64,000 nucleotides of DNA from Albibacterium bauzanense. GTDB taxonomy: Bacteria > Bacteroidota > Bacteroidia > Sphingobacteriales > Sphingobacteriaceae. Each line of letters begins with the position of its first letter. Position 1 is the stretch's first letter. The DNA lies in the NCBI RefSeq assembly GCF_004339765.1, contig NZ_SMGO01000003.1, forward strand, positions 434,001-498,000, read 5' to 3'. The notes beneath the pieces were generated by a model. It ran no database searches. It saw only the letters and a list, made by a program, of their open reading frames with translations, and was not told the DNA's origin. This document shows positions 36,170 to 45,950 of the stretch, in pieces. The translations under genes and the position numbers were made by a program.

Positions 36170-37426
36170 TTAGTCTTTCAAAACTTTCAATGCAATCTGT
36201 TCGTTTTCCTCCAGCCGATTTCTCAGGTTGGCCATATCCTGACTGACCTTCTGCTCAACAACTTTGGCATAAATTTGCGTAGTGCGGATGGTGGTGTGTC
36301 CTAACATCTTGCTTACTGTTTCAATGGGAACGCCATTGGAAAGAGTAACCGAGGTGGCGAAGGTGTGTCTCGCCAAATGAAACGTTAAATGCTTCTTGAT
36401 ACCACATAAATCGGCCACTTCTTTTAGATAGCTGTTTAGCTTTTGGTTTGAAATTACTGGAAACATGGTACCATGTGCAATTGCACGGGGATTATCTTTG
36501 TATTTTTCGATAATGGCCTCGGCCTTTGGAAGGATAGGGACATTAACTGACGTGTCGGTTTTTTCACGCATTGTTTTGATCCAACGATTACCATCGGTCC
36601 CCAGCAGAATATTATCAGGTGTCAACTGCATCACGTCTATATAGGCGATGCCGGTGTAGCAGCTGAAAACAAAAAGGTCTTTTGCATATTGAATTCGCTG
36701 TACCGAGAATACTTTTTTCTCAATTCTAGACAGTTCATCGCTGGTTAAAAAGTCGCGCTCCACTTTTTGCATCCTTAGCTTGTAAAGTTCGAAAGGGTTC
36801 TTTTCCATCCAGCCGAGCTTCACACCTAAGCGCACCATCTTACGGAACCGTTCCAAATGCTTCATGACGCCGTTATTTGCCATTCCCTTATGGTGATCGG
36901 TCGGTTCATAGGTTCGCAAAAAGTACTCGAATTGAGTTATAAATTTGTAATCCAGTTCGGAGAGGTAGATGTCTGGCTTCTTGAATTGCTGTAGCACAAA
37001 TTCATTAAGGTATTTTACGGTCGTAAAATAGTTTTTTAGTGTTCCATAGGCTAGCACTTCTTTCATATGCAGGTTATGATATTCCATCAGCGATTGCAGT
37101 GTATTTTCCTGCTCTACTTCTCCCAAATACATATTCTTGATTGCCTCGGGGGTGATTAGTTTCTTAGACATGACCATCTCCTGGTAATATCCCGACAGGA
37201 CACCTCTTACCTGCTCAAGAAATCCATTTAGAATTTTGAGGTCTGTGTTCTTTGCTTTTGGAAGTCCCCTTGAAGAATTCCAATCGGACACTTTCACTTT
37301 TTTCTTGAGGGACATCTCAATTCTGGCTCCGTTTACTGCAATCCTTACATAAATCGGGGCGATTCCGTTTTTTTCTTTGTTCATCCGAAGAATGAAATGA
37401 ACACCGAACGTGTTTGCTGATCTCAT
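36170..37426 (-). CDS. Tyrosine recombinase (integrase)
   Basis: A 418-residue site-specific integrase: N-terminal arm-binding region, SAM-like core-binding domain (about 100-200), and catalytic domain with HLARHTF (H-x-x-R), LGHTTIRTT and nucleophile Tyr in QIYAKV (about 386). The usual first Arg is not present at TGIAYIDV, as in some Bacteroidota integrases such as IntDOT. It is read away from the tRNA-Pro gene, 300 bases distant, which fits insertion of the island at the tRNA 3' end. Confidence 0.93.
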   Translation of the reverse strand: MRSANTFGVHFILRMNKEKNGIAPIYVRIAVNGARIEMSLKKKVKVSDWNSSRGLPKAKNTDLKILNGFLEQVRGVLSGYYQEMVMSKKLITPEAIKNMYLGEVEQENTLQSLMEYHNLHMKEVLAYGTLKNYFTTVKYLNEFVLQQFKKPDIYLSELDYKFITQFEYFLRTYEPTDHHKGMANNGVMKHLERFRKMVRLGVKLGWMEKNPFELYKLRMQKVERDFLTSDELSRIEKKVFSVQRIQYAKDLFVFSCYTGIAYIDVMQLTPDNILLGTDGNRWIKTMREKTDTSVNVPILPKAEAIIEKYKDNPRAIAHGTMFPVISNQKLNSYLKEVADLCGIKKHLTFHLARHTFATSVTLSNGVPIETVSKMLGHTTIRTTQIYAKVVEQKVSQDMANLRNRLEENEQIALKVLKD

Positions 37427-37666
37427 ACACTATTTTTTAAAGTTTAACATAGACTGATATGAACTATTACGTCCAGACAGGTCACCAGAAAAGCCAAAAA
37501 AGTAATTCTTTCTGATCTATATGAGTCTAAATATTATTGATGTATATTTCTATATATCAATAAGTTAAACCCTTTCTGGTGACCCAATTTAATAAAATAA
37601 AAGAGGTCACCTGATAGTTCTCAGAAGGTATGGATTGAAACGAATTAATATGAACTGTTTAAAAGC
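37427..37666. repeat. Repeat-rich region between integrase and tRNA (candidate attachment/arm sites)
   Basis: GGTCACCAGAAA (37480-37491) recurs as its exact inverse TTTCTGGTGACC (37573-37584), and a third core GGTCACC lies at 37605-37611. Such repeated short sites beside an integrase gene often are arm-type or accessory binding sites. Between them lies A/T-rich DNA with TATATTTC/ATATATCA. No gene is seen. Confidence 0.5.
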
Positions 37667-37702
37667 AAAAAAGCCTCTAAATCGTATGATTTAGAGGCTT
37701 TT
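37667..37702 (-). terminator. Intrinsic terminator of tRNA-Pro
   Basis: On the minus strand GCCTCTAAATC and GATTTAGAGGC form an 11-base perfect stem with a four-base loop, flanked by A and T runs, 24 bases past the tRNA 3' end. Confidence 0.85.
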
Positions 37703-37725
37703 GGATCCAGATGAACTGGTTTCCG

Positions 37726-37799
37726 TCGGGGTGGCAGGATTCGAACCTACGACCTCCACATCCCAAATGTGGCGCGATACCGGGCTACGCTACACCCCG
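37726..37799 (-). tRNA. tRNA-Pro (anticodon TGG)
   Basis: Minus strand, 74 bases: acceptor stem CGGGGTG/CACCCCG, D-arm TAGCGTAGCCCGGTA, anticodon stem CCACA/TGTGG around loop TTTGGGA (anticodon TGG), T-arm GTAGGTTCGAATCCTGC. CCA is not encoded. The island integrase lies just past its 3' end, making this the likely attachment target. Confidence 0.93.
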
Positions 37800-38171
37800 A
37801 ATTCCCTAGCGGGTGTGCAAATGTAAGAAGTAAATTTGAATTAGCAAATAATTATAATATTTATTTCAAAATACTTCATAAAGTGCCTTATTCATTCAAA
37901 TTCCTAATATATCAGCAAAATACCGTCCTGAAAACAATTCCCATTTCAGCCTAAAAACCAATAGAAAGCGCTCCATTTATTTCACCTTAAAATAAACTCA
38001 ACTCCATACCCCTATCAATCAACCACTTCATAAAAAACAAGCACCTCGTAACTTCCAACAAAACAAACAATGTAACATCATTGTGCCAATAACATTTTCA
38101 ATTTTAATCTTAATCAACAACCTTTAATCTTATTTTAGAAACAAAATATCACAACCAAAACACCTATTAAA
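37800..38171. other. Intergenic region without recognised gene
   Basis: An A/C-rich stretch; I see no gene or RNA. It must hold the promoters of the tRNA (leftward) and of the GlcG-like gene (rightward). A repeat TTTAATCTTA (38100s) occurs twice within 40 bases. No consensus TAnnTTTG before the plus-strand gene was found. Confidence 0.4.
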
Positions 38172-38672
38172 ATGAAAAAGATCACAATTGTATTATTTCT
38201 TGCTTTAAGCTTTGGCTTAACAACTTCAGTTCTCGCACAAGGAGGACGTGCTCCTGCCCCAGCTTTAATGGATTTAACTACCGCTAAAGCGTTGGTAGAT
38301 GCAGCTACTACAGAAGCCAGAGCAAACAACGCAAATGTTGCTATAGCAGTTGTAGATGCCAATGGCGACCTTGTAAACTTCAATCGAATGGATGGTGCCT
38401 CAGCGCAAGCAGTTACCAGCTCTCAAGGCAAAGCCCGTGCAGCAATCTTATTCGGTTTACCAACAAAAGCAGCAGCTGATGCTGTAGCCGCCGGCACACC
38501 TTTAAGTGCAAAGCTTACACCATCAGGAGCAGGCGCTTTCCCGGTAACAGTTCAACAAGGCGGACTTCCAATCATTAAGGATGGAAAAGTAATTGGAGGG
38601 ATTGGTGTTGGTGGAGCCTCACCTGCAAGCGACGAAATGTTCGCTCAAAAAGGTATAGACTCAATAAAATAA
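38172..38672 (+). CDS. GlcG/HbpS-family secreted protein
   Basis: A 166-residue protein with signal peptide (1 to about 22, SVLAQG) and a GlcG/HbpS-like domain: LTTAKALVDAATTEARANN, VAIAVVDANGDLVNFNRMDG, GLPIIKDGKVIGGIGVGGAS. The family includes haem-binding HbpS and many proteins of unknown role. It would be periplasmic. A terminator follows at 38682, so it is probably a single-gene unit. Confidence 0.88.
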   Translation: MKKITIVLFLALSFGLTTSVLAQGGRAPAPALMDLTTAKALVDAATTEARANNANVAIAVVDANGDLVNFNRMDGASAQAVTSSQGKARAAILFGLPTKAAADAVAAGTPLSAKLTPSGAGAFPVTVQQGGLPIIKDGKVIGGIGVGGASPASDEMFAQKGIDSIK

Positions 38673-38681
38673 AAACATAAA

Positions 38682-38719
38682 AATAAAGGGAGAAATCTCA
38701 TCGAAGCACTCCCTTTATT
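38682..38719. terminator. Bidirectional stem-loop terminator
   Basis: AATAAAGGGAG and CTCCCTTTATT pair perfectly (11 bases) with a 16-base loop. A/T-rich flanks serve both the GlcG-like gene (plus) and the convergent ene-reductase (minus). Confidence 0.7.
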
Positions 38720-38751
38720 CATAATCATCAAATTGAATCAGTATCGGGTAA

Positions 38752-39813
38752 TTAAACCAATACCGGGTAATCGGTATACCCCTTCGCATCTGCAGTATAC
38801 AAACTTGTATAATCTGGTTCATTTAATTCCGCTCCCACAGCTATCCGTTTATCAAGATCCGGATTAGCTAAAAAGGATCTTCCAAAAGCAACTATATCTG
38901 CAAAACCATTATCTAATGCAGCCTCTGCGCTTGATGGTGTAAATCCATTACACTGAATAATGGTACCTTTAAAGGAAGAACGAATAGCATCCAATGTATC
39001 TTGGGGCATTTGTGCACCAAAGCCTATATGAACGTAAGCAATGCCAATCTCGTCAAGTTCGCGAGCTAAATAAGCATACGTTTCATGAGCTTCATCATAG
39101 GGTTGCAAATCGCCTAAAGTTGAATAAGGAGAAAAACGAATACCTACCTTCTCTTTTCCAATCGCAGCTACTACACTTTTTGCAATCTCTATCGCGAATT
39201 TCGCTCGCCCTTCTACACTACCTCCAAATTCGTCAGTACGTGTATTTACATTCGGATTTAAAAACTGCTCAATCAGATAACCATTTGCACCATGAAGTTC
39301 AACGCCATCGAAACCTGCTTCAATAGCATTTTTCGCTGCCTTTACATATCCTGCCATCACCTCTCTCACTCCTTCTGTCGTTAAAGCAACCGGTTCTGAA
39401 TGATCTTGCATTCCCGAAGTATCTGTAAATATCTCACCAGCAGCCTTAATTGCAGATGGACCAACCAAATCAACTCCAGCCGGCAAATTATCTTTATGGC
39501 CAATACGGCCACTATGCATTAACTGTAAAAATATTTTGGTGCCATTCTTATGTACAGCTTCGGTTACTTTTTTCCAACCTTCTATTTGAGCTTGAGAAAA
39601 AACACCAGGTATACGGGCATAACCCAACCCTTCGGGTGCCGGTGCTGTCCCTTCTGTAATAATTAATCCTGCCCCACTACGTTGCGAGTAATATTCGGCC
39701 ATTAATGCATTCGGTATATTATCGATTGCTCTGCTACGAGTCATAGGTGCCATCACCAAATGGTTCTTAAGGCTCAATCCGCCTTTTGTGTATGGTTTTA
39801 AAATCTTATTCAT
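38752..39813 (-). CDS. Old yellow enzyme / alkene reductase (NemA-like)
   Basis: A 353-residue FMN-dependent TIM-barrel oxidoreductase. Motifs: VMAPMTRSRA near the start (FMN region), HGANGYLIEQFLNPNVNTRTD (His/Asn substrate site and FMN loop) and FGGSVEGRAKF. It reduces C=C bonds of enals, quinones and nitro compounds with NAD(P)H, a detoxification role. It is a single gene with inverted repeats in its promoter, suggesting induction by electrophiles through a repressor elsewhere. Confidence 0.93.
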   Translation of the reverse strand: MNKILKPYTKGGLSLKNHLVMAPMTRSRAIDNIPNALMAEYYSQRSGAGLIITEGTAPAPEGLGYARIPGVFSQAQIEGWKKVTEAVHKNGTKIFLQLMHSGRIGHKDNLPAGVDLVGPSAIKAAGEIFTDTSGMQDHSEPVALTTEGVREVMAGYVKAAKNAIEAGFDGVELHGANGYLIEQFLNPNVNTRTDEFGGSVEGRAKFAIEIAKSVVAAIGKEKVGIRFSPYSTLGDLQPYDEAHETYAYLARELDEIGIAYVHIGFGAQMPQDTLDAIRSSFKGTIIQCNGFTPSSAEAALDNGFADIVAFGRSFLANPDLDKRIAVGAELNEPDYTSLYTADAKGYTDYPVLV

Positions 39814-39829
39814 ATCATTGTATTTATTA

Positions 39830-39875
39830 AGACAAATATCTGTCTAATCATAAGATTAAAACGATGACATATGTC
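39830..39875. promoter_or_regulatory. Inverted repeats in the ene-reductase promoter
   Basis: AGACAAATATCTGTCT (39830-39845) is an inverted repeat with AGACA/TGTCT arms, and GACATATGTC (39866-39875) is a second perfect palindrome with the same GACA half-site. Two sites with a shared half-site upstream of the gene start fit a dimeric repressor (for example TetR or HxlR type). Confidence 0.45.
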
Positions 39876-39969
39876 AAATAATTAGTCCTATCCGACAATA
39901 AGACATCTATTTGACAGTACGGTAACTTCCAGATTTTATATCTAATTTTGATAATCTAAAATCAACCTA

Positions 39970-41310
39970 GTGAGGCAAATTCTTTTAATTGATGATGAAG
40001 AGAAACTTCGTACCCTTATGGCCAAAATTATAGGCTTAGAAGGATTTGAAGTAACTCAGGCGGAAGATGCAAATTCAGCTCAAAAGAAACTTACTCAAAA
40101 AGACTTCGATGTCATTATTTGCGACGTTAAATTACCAGACGCCAATGGTGTAGAGCTCATTAAAGAAATCAAAGACAAACAACCACTATCCGAAGTAATA
40201 CTTCTCACTGCCTATGGCAATATTAGTGATGGTGTTCAAGCAATAAAAAATGGCGCATTCGATTATTTGGTAAAAGGCGATGATAATAATAAAATCGTTC
40301 CCTTGTTACATAAAGCAATGGATAAAGTACAACTTGCAAAACGAGTATATCAACTCGAAAAACAGGTTGGTAAGAGATATTCATTCGACAATATTATTGG
40401 TAAATCAACAGGAATTCTAAATGCTATTGAATTAGGAAAAAAGGTAGCACAAACAGATACCTCCGTTTTATTGCTCGGCGAAACAGGTACAGGGAAAGAA
40501 GTCTTTGCACAAGCTATCCATAATGCAAGTAAAAGAACCAACAAACCATTTATCGCATTAAACTGCTCGGCATTTAATAGAGAGTTATTAGAAACCGAAC
40601 TATTCGGTCATATAGCCGGTGCATTCACAGGAGCTATTAAAGACAAGAAAGGATTGTTCGAAGAAGCTCATACCGGAACAATATTCTTAGACGAAATTGG
40701 CGAGATGGCAATAGAGCTACAGGCGAAATTATTAAGAGTACTGGAAGCTGGAGAATTCATTAAAGTCGGCACAAGCCTCCCAACAAAAGTAAATGTAAGG
40801 GTAATAGCTGCTACAAACCGCAACCTTGAACAAGAAATTGAAACCGGACATTTCAGAAGCGATTTATTTTATCGCTTATCTGTATTTCAAATAACACTCC
40901 CTCCTCTCCGGGAAAGAATTTCAGATATTGAACTTTTAGCAAGCAATTTCACTCAGGAGTTTGCGTTGAAAATGAACAAAAAAATCAAATCGCTTGAACC
41001 TGATTATATCAAAGCCCTCCAACAAAATCAATGGAAAGGAAATATCAGGGAACTCAAAAACATCATTGAAAGAAGTGTAATCTTAAGCGATAAAGATATT
41101 TTAGATACAGATAGCCTGCCCTACGAATTACGCAGTATCCGATCTCAAGACGATAAATCTATTTCTGCCTTCTCAATGGCAGGAGTAGAAAAGCTGCATA
41201 TTCAAAAAGTATTGAATTATACCCAAGGAAATAAAGCCGAAACAGCCAGACTACTCGGTATCGGAATTGCCACACTTTATCGTAAAATCGAAGAATATAA
41301 AATCGCGTAA
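39970..41310 (+). CDS. Sigma-54-dependent response regulator (NtrC-type), probable kdp activator
   Basis: A 446-residue protein starting at GTG. Receiver domain (1 to about 120) with acidic pocket IDDEE, phospho-acceptor Asp in IICDVKLPD (about 54) and Lys in YLVKG. The AAA+ domain (about 145-380) has Walker A GETGTGKE (about 170) and the sigma-54 contact loop GAFTGA (about 216). A Fis-type helix-turn-helix ends the protein (KAETARLLGIGIATLYRKIEEY). It lies directly before kdpFABC, and a -24/-12 promoter precedes kdpF, so it is likely the kdp activator, partner of the histidine kinase at 47081. E. coli uses the OmpR-type KdpE instead. Confidence 0.92.
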   Translation: MRQILLIDDEEKLRTLMAKIIGLEGFEVTQAEDANSAQKKLTQKDFDVIICDVKLPDANGVELIKEIKDKQPLSEVILLTAYGNISDGVQAIKNGAFDYLVKGDDNNKIVPLLHKAMDKVQLAKRVYQLEKQVGKRYSFDNIIGKSTGILNAIELGKKVAQTDTSVLLLGETGTGKEVFAQAIHNASKRTNKPFIALNCSAFNRELLETELFGHIAGAFTGAIKDKKGLFEEAHTGTIFLDEIGEMAIELQAKLLRVLEAGEFIKVGTSLPTKVNVRVIAATNRNLEQEIETGHFRSDLFYRLSVFQITLPPLRERISDIELLASNFTQEFALKMNKKIKSLEPDYIKALQQNQWKGNIRELKNIIERSVILSDKDILDTDSLPYELRSIRSQDDKSISAFSMAGVEKLHIQKVLNYTQGNKAETARLLGIGIATLYRKIEEYKIA

Positions 41311-41340
41311 ACACGCACTACTTCCAAACTCACCATTCCA

Positions 41341-41363
41341 TTTTGATAAACACCATATCAAAA
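41341..41363. promoter_or_regulatory. Candidate upstream activator site for the kdp promoter
   Basis: TTTTGATA and TATCAAAA form a perfect inverted repeat with a seven-base spacer, centred about 100 bases upstream of the -24/-12 promoter. That position and symmetry suit enhancer binding by a dimeric Fis-type HTH regulator. Confidence 0.65.
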
Positions 41364-41444
41364 CGATAGGCTAATATTTCTACCTCAGCCATCCAAAACA
41401 ATACAACATACTATTTATCAATTAATTACAATTATCTTTTTTAT

Positions 41445-41460
41445 TTGGAACAGCATTAGC
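41445..41460 (+). promoter_or_regulatory. Sigma-54 (-24/-12) promoter of kdpFABC
   Basis: TTGGAACAGCATTAGC has the invariant GG and GC exactly 10 bases apart and matches most of the consensus TTGGCAC-N5-TTGC. Transcription would begin near 41472, 18 bases before the kdpF start codon. The NtrC-type regulator gene directly upstream supports it. Confidence 0.75.
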
Positions 41461-41489
41461 CTAATGCTTTCAAACAAAAATATAATCTC

Positions 41490-41567
41490 ATGACCCCATT
41501 ATTCATCATTGCAATCCTGGTATTCTGCTATATGTGCTATGTATTGCTTAAACCAGAAAAATTCTAA
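41490..41567 (+). CDS. kdpF: KdpF, small subunit of the K+ pump
   Basis: A 25-residue hydrophobic peptide (MTPLFIIAILVFCYMCYVLL, then KPEKF) with one membrane segment and the typical KPEKF end. It sits five bases before kdpA. KdpF stabilises the KdpABC complex in the inner membrane. Confidence 0.88.
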   Translation: MTPLFIIAILVFCYMCYVLLKPEKF

Positions 41568-41572
41568 TTAAA

Positions 41573-43261
41573 ATGAATACAGAAATATTAGGCATCATTG
41601 CCATGTTCGTTATCACACTTCTACTCGCTCTTCCTTTAGGAAAGTACATAGCGCGCGTATATAACGGTGATCAAACACTTTTGGATCCTATTTTCAACCC
41701 ATTAGAGCGACTATTCTTTAAAATAAGTGGGATTAATCCTTATCAAGAATGGAGTTGGCAAAAGAATATGATTGCTTTACTGGCCATCAACTTTGTTTGG
41801 TTCCTTTTGGGCATGTTTATTTTAATGAATATGAGCTGGCTCCCTCTAAATCCTGATCATAATCCAAGCCAGAGTGCCCATTTAGCTTTTAACACCACAA
41901 TATCTTTCTTAGTAAACTGCAACCTACAGCACTATTCAGGTGAATCTGGCGTAAGCTACCTAGGGCAGCTTTATCTAATGTTTTTACAGTTTGCAAGTGC
42001 GGCAACAGGAATGGCAGCCGCTGTAACATTATTCAGAGCATTACGAAAAGGCACTCATAAAACTCTAGGAAACTTCTTCAATGACTATCTAAGATCCTGC
42101 ACCCGTATTTTATTACCTCTCAGTTTTATTATGAGTATCCTCTTAATGTTTAGCGGCACACCCATGACCTTAGAAGGTAAACAACAAATGATATCACTAC
42201 AAGGTGACACAACACAAGTGTCTACTGGTCCGGTCGCAGCCTTTGTTGCCATTAAGCATTTAGGAACAAACGGAGGAGGATTCTTTGGTGCAAACAGCGC
42301 TCATCCTCTTGAAAACCCCACCTATTTTACCAATATGTTAGAAATGATAGCCCAAATGCTCATTCCATTCGCTATGGTATTTGCTTTTGGTTATTTCATC
42401 CAACGTAAAAAACTATCATGGGTCATTTTTGGAGTAATGACCTTTGGCTTTCTCGCCCTTGCAATTCCAAACGTAATCATGGAATCGCAAGGAAATCCCA
42501 TAATTACTCAAATGGGGATAAACAACGAACTCGGCAATATGGAAGGTAAAGAAATACGAATCGGAGCTCCTGCATCCGGCTACTGGAGCATTGCAACAAC
42601 AGTTATATCTACTGGCTCTGTTAACTCTATGCATGATAGTTTTATGCCACTTTCCGGCATGAACCAACTACTTGCCATGATGACCAACTCCTTTTTTGGC
42701 GGAGTAGGCGTAGGAATACTCAACTATTTTATCTTCATCATTCTGGCAGTATTTATCAGCGGATTAATGGTGGGCAGAACACCCGAATTCTTAGGGAAAA
42801 AGATTGAAGCGCGAGAAATGAAAATAGCGATGATCATTGCTTTATTGCATCCTTTTCTAATTTTAGCAGGAACCGCAATGGCAAGCTCCTTTCCTCTATA
42901 TACAGCCAGCACATTAAACAATCCTGGATTTCACGGATTTAGTGAAATGCTTTATGAATATACTTCTAGTGCTGCAAACAATGGCAGTGGCTTTGAAGGT
43001 TTAGGAGATAATACCCCCTGGTGGAATATCTCGACCGGGTTTGTATTAATATTCGGCAGATTTCTACCCATCATTGGCCCTGTAGCAATTGCAGGCATAT
43101 TGGGGGCAAAAAAATACATTCCAGAAAGTGTCGGAACCTTACAAACCGATACAGCCACTTTTGGCTTTATGACCTTAGCAGTTATCGTTATTTTGGCAGC
43201 CCTAGCTTTCTTTCCTGTATTAACATTAGGCCCCATCGCAGAATTTTTCTCTATCCATTAA
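41573..43261 (+). CDS. kdpA: KdpA, K+-binding channel-like subunit
   Basis: A 562-residue inner-membrane protein with about ten segments and four K+ selectivity-filter-like loops, for example LVNCNLQHYSGE, GTNGGGFFGANSAHPLENPT and AANNGSGFEGL. It selects K+ and passes it to KdpB for uptake at very low external K+. First large gene of kdpFABC, 13 bases before kdpB. Confidence 0.96.
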   Translation: MNTEILGIIAMFVITLLLALPLGKYIARVYNGDQTLLDPIFNPLERLFFKISGINPYQEWSWQKNMIALLAINFVWFLLGMFILMNMSWLPLNPDHNPSQSAHLAFNTTISFLVNCNLQHYSGESGVSYLGQLYLMFLQFASAATGMAAAVTLFRALRKGTHKTLGNFFNDYLRSCTRILLPLSFIMSILLMFSGTPMTLEGKQQMISLQGDTTQVSTGPVAAFVAIKHLGTNGGGFFGANSAHPLENPTYFTNMLEMIAQMLIPFAMVFAFGYFIQRKKLSWVIFGVMTFGFLALAIPNVIMESQGNPIITQMGINNELGNMEGKEIRIGAPASGYWSIATTVISTGSVNSMHDSFMPLSGMNQLLAMMTNSFFGGVGVGILNYFIFIILAVFISGLMVGRTPEFLGKKIEAREMKIAMIIALLHPFLILAGTAMASSFPLYTASTLNNPGFHGFSEMLYEYTSSAANNGSGFEGLGDNTPWWNISTGFVLIFGRFLPIIGPVAIAGILGAKKYIPESVGTLQTDTATFGFMTLAVIVILAALAFFPVLTLGPIAEFFSIH

Positions 43262-43274
43262 TTAAAGAGCAATC

Positions 43275-45329
43275 ATGAAATCTCAAAATAAATCATTGTT
43301 TCAGAAAGAATTAGTTAGCGAAGCACTCAAACAATCTTTCGTCAAATTAAATCCAAAAGTCATGTTTCGAAACCCTGTAATGTTCACTGTATGGGTCGGA
43401 ACTGTAATTATGTTAGCTGTATGTATATGGATACTAACAGGTGAAAAATCACAAGGCTTTCTTTCCTATAATTTCGTCGTTTTCCTTGTATTATTCTTAA
43501 CCCTCTTATTTGCAAACTTTGCAGAAGCTATTGCTGAAGCCAGAGGGAAAGCTCAAGCTAATTCACTCCGAAAAACACGAGAAGAAACACCTGCAAAGAA
43601 AGCAGAATGGATTGAAGGAAAACTTGTAAACAAAAATCAAACAATTCCTTCATCCCTATTGCAAAAAGGCGATTTCTTTATCTGTGAAGCTGGCGATATT
43701 ATCCCCACTGATGGAGAAATCGTAGAAGGGCTCGCTACCATCGACGAAAGTGCCATTACAGGCGAAAGTGCTCCTGTTATTCGTGAATCCGGAGGAGATA
43801 AAAGTAGCGTAACAGGGGGCACAAAAGTACTATCCGACAAAATAATAGTAAAAGTAACGACAGAACCAGGTGAAAGTTTTTTGGATAAAATGATTGCATT
43901 GGTAGAAGGTGCAAGCCGTCAAAAAACACCCAATGAAATTGCTTTAACCATTCTATTAGCCGGGTTTACGCTCATCTTTATTATTGTATGTATTACCTTA
44001 AAGCCATTTAGTGATTATGCGAATGCACCCATCACCATTGCTGCTTTTATTGCATTATTCGTCTGCTTAATTCCAACAACAATCGGAGGCTTATTATCTG
44101 CCATTGGCATAGCAGGAATGGATCGTGCATTACGTGCCAATGTAATTACCAAAAGTGGAAAAGCAGTAGAAACTGCAGGTGATATCGATGTGCTTTTGCT
44201 TGATAAAACAGGTACCATTACCATTGGTAATCGAAAAGCTACTCACTTTTTTCCTGCAATAGGAATTGATGAAAAACAATTTATCAGTCGCGCTGTATTA
44301 AGCTCGATGGCTGATAATACTCCGGAAGGAAAATCCATTATTGAACTCTCTGGCATGAATCCAAAATTATTAGAAGTACATAATTCACAGTTTATCAAAT
44401 TTACGGCCGAAACAAGAAGTTCCGGTATCAATCTCGAAGATGGTAGTAAAATCCGTAAAGGTGCTGCTGATGCTATCAAGCAATTGCATGAAAAAACGGG
44501 TGGAGTCTTTCCTCAGGAAATAACCAGGCAAGTAGAAGATATTTCACGAAATGGAGGAACACCATTAGTAGTCTATGAAAGTCTTTTACAAAAATCGATC
44601 GTATTAGGTGTTATTGAGCTGCAGGATATTATTAAGCCAGGTATTCAAGAACGTTTCGAACGACTTCGAAAAATGGGCATTAAAACAGTCATGGTAACAG
44701 GCGATAATCCGCTTACTGCAAAATACATAGCAGAAAAGGCTGGAGTAGATGATTTTATTGCTGAAGCTAAGCCTGAAGACAAAATGAATTACATCAAAAA
44801 AGAGCAGGCCGCAGGCCGTTTGGTTGCCATGATGGGAGATGGCACGAACGACGCCCCTGCCCTTGCTCAAGCCGATGTAGGTGTAGCAATGAACAGTGGA
44901 ACGCAAGCTGCTAAAGAGGCTGGCAACATGGTTGATCTGGATAATGACCCTACCAAACTAATCGAAATAGTTGAAATTGGTAAACAGTTGCTCATGACCA
45001 GAGGAACGCTTACTACGTTTTCAATAGCCAATGATGTAGCAAAATATTTTGCCATCATACCGGCATTGTTTATTGCTGCTATTCCTGCATTACAAGCTCT
45101 CAACATCATGCAATTGCAAAGTCCGGAAAGTGCCATCCTATCAGCTATAATCTTTAATGCAATTATTATCCCTTTACTTATCCCATTGGCTTTAAAAGGA
45201 GTTGCATACAAACCTATCGGAGCAAGCGCTCTTCTCAGAAGAAACCTTTTTATTTATGGCCTAGGCGGAATCATAATTCCTTTTATCGGCATCAAATTAA
45301 TTGACATACTGGTTAGCCAGTTTATATAA
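43275..45329 (+). CDS. kdpB: KdpB, catalytic P-type ATPase subunit of the K+ pump
   Basis: A 684-residue P-type ATPase with TGES (about 161-164), DKTGT (phosphorylated Asp, about 308), TGDN and [20 protein letters not shown]. It hydrolyses ATP to drive K+ uptake together with KdpA. Full length, no missing motif. The conserved TGES Ser, known as the inhibitory phosphorylation site in E. coli KdpB, is present. Confidence 0.97.
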   Translation: MKSQNKSLFQKELVSEALKQSFVKLNPKVMFRNPVMFTVWVGTVIMLAVCIWILTGEKSQGFLSYNFVVFLVLFLTLLFANFAEAIAEARGKAQANSLRKTREETPAKKAEWIEGKLVNKNQTIPSSLLQKGDFFICEAGDIIPTDGEIVEGLATIDESAITGESAPVIRESGGDKSSVTGGTKVLSDKIIVKVTTEPGESFLDKMIALVEGASRQKTPNEIALTILLAGFTLIFIIVCITLKPFSDYANAPITIAAFIALFVCLIPTTIGGLLSAIGIAGMDRALRANVITKSGKAVETAGDIDVLLLDKTGTITIGNRKATHFFPAIGIDEKQFISRAVLSSMADNTPEGKSIIELSGMNPKLLEVHNSQFIKFTAETRSSGINLEDGSKIRKGAADAIKQLHEKTGGVFPQEITRQVEDISRNGGTPLVVYESLLQKSIVLGVIELQDIIKPGIQERFERLRKMGIKTVMVTGDNPLTAKYIAEKAGVDDFIAEAKPEDKMNYIKKEQAAGRLVAMMGDGTNDAPALAQADVGVAMNSGTQAAKEAGNMVDLDNDPTKLIEIVEIGKQLLMTRGTLTTFSIANDVAKYFAIIPALFIAAIPALQALNIMQLQSPESAILSAIIFNAIIIPLLIPLALKGVAYKPIGASALLRRNLFIYGLGGIIIPFIGIKLIDILVSQFI

Positions 45330-45361
45330 AAACCATTAACACTATTTTAAATCATCAAGAA

Positions 45362-45931
45362 ATGAAAAAGTATCTTCTCCCGGCAATAAAACTAACATTA
45401 CTGTCAATCATCCTATTATCGGGTATTTATACATTAATATCGCTTGGTATTGCTCAAGCAATGCCTGATAATGGGAAAGGACAAAAAATCACGCAAAACA
45501 ATAAGATCTACTATGCCAATATTGGCCAATCCTTTACTAACGACCAATACTTTTGGTCTCGTCCATCGGCAGTAGCTTACAACGCAGCTGGCAGTAGCGG
45601 TAGTAATAAAGGCCCCACGAATCCAGAATATTTACAAACCGTTCAAGCAAGGATTGATACATTCTTAGTTCATAACCCAGGTATAGAAAAGTCGCAAATA
45701 CCAGTAGATTTAGTTACCGCAAGTGGTAGCGGACTAGATCCTGATATCTCAATTGAGGCAGCTACAGTACAAATAAAACGCATTTCAAAGATCAGAAACA
45801 TCCCTGAAAAAGAAATTAAGCAACTTATTGATAGAAATATAGAAAAACCACTCTTAGGATTATTCGGACCTGATAAGATCAACGTATTAAAATTAAATTT
45901 AGCTTTAGATATTCTAGACCAATCGCTATGA
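45362..45931 (+). CDS. kdpC: KdpC, accessory subunit of the K+ pump
   Basis: A 189-residue protein with one N-terminal membrane segment (about 9-30) and a periplasmic domain carrying family motifs SFTNDQYFWSRPSAVAYN and ASGSGLDPDISIEAA. It stabilises KdpA-KdpB and raises K+ affinity. It is 32 bases after kdpB. Confidence 0.95.
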   Translation: MKKYLLPAIKLTLLSIILLSGIYTLISLGIAQAMPDNGKGQKITQNNKIYYANIGQSFTNDQYFWSRPSAVAYNAAGSSGSNKGPTNPEYLQTVQARIDTFLVHNPGIEKSQIPVDLVTASGSGLDPDISIEAATVQIKRISKIRNIPEKEIKQLIDRNIEKPLLGLFGPDKINVLKLNLALDILDQSL

Positions 45932-45950
45932 TTTTAAAAAACCTATCTTA

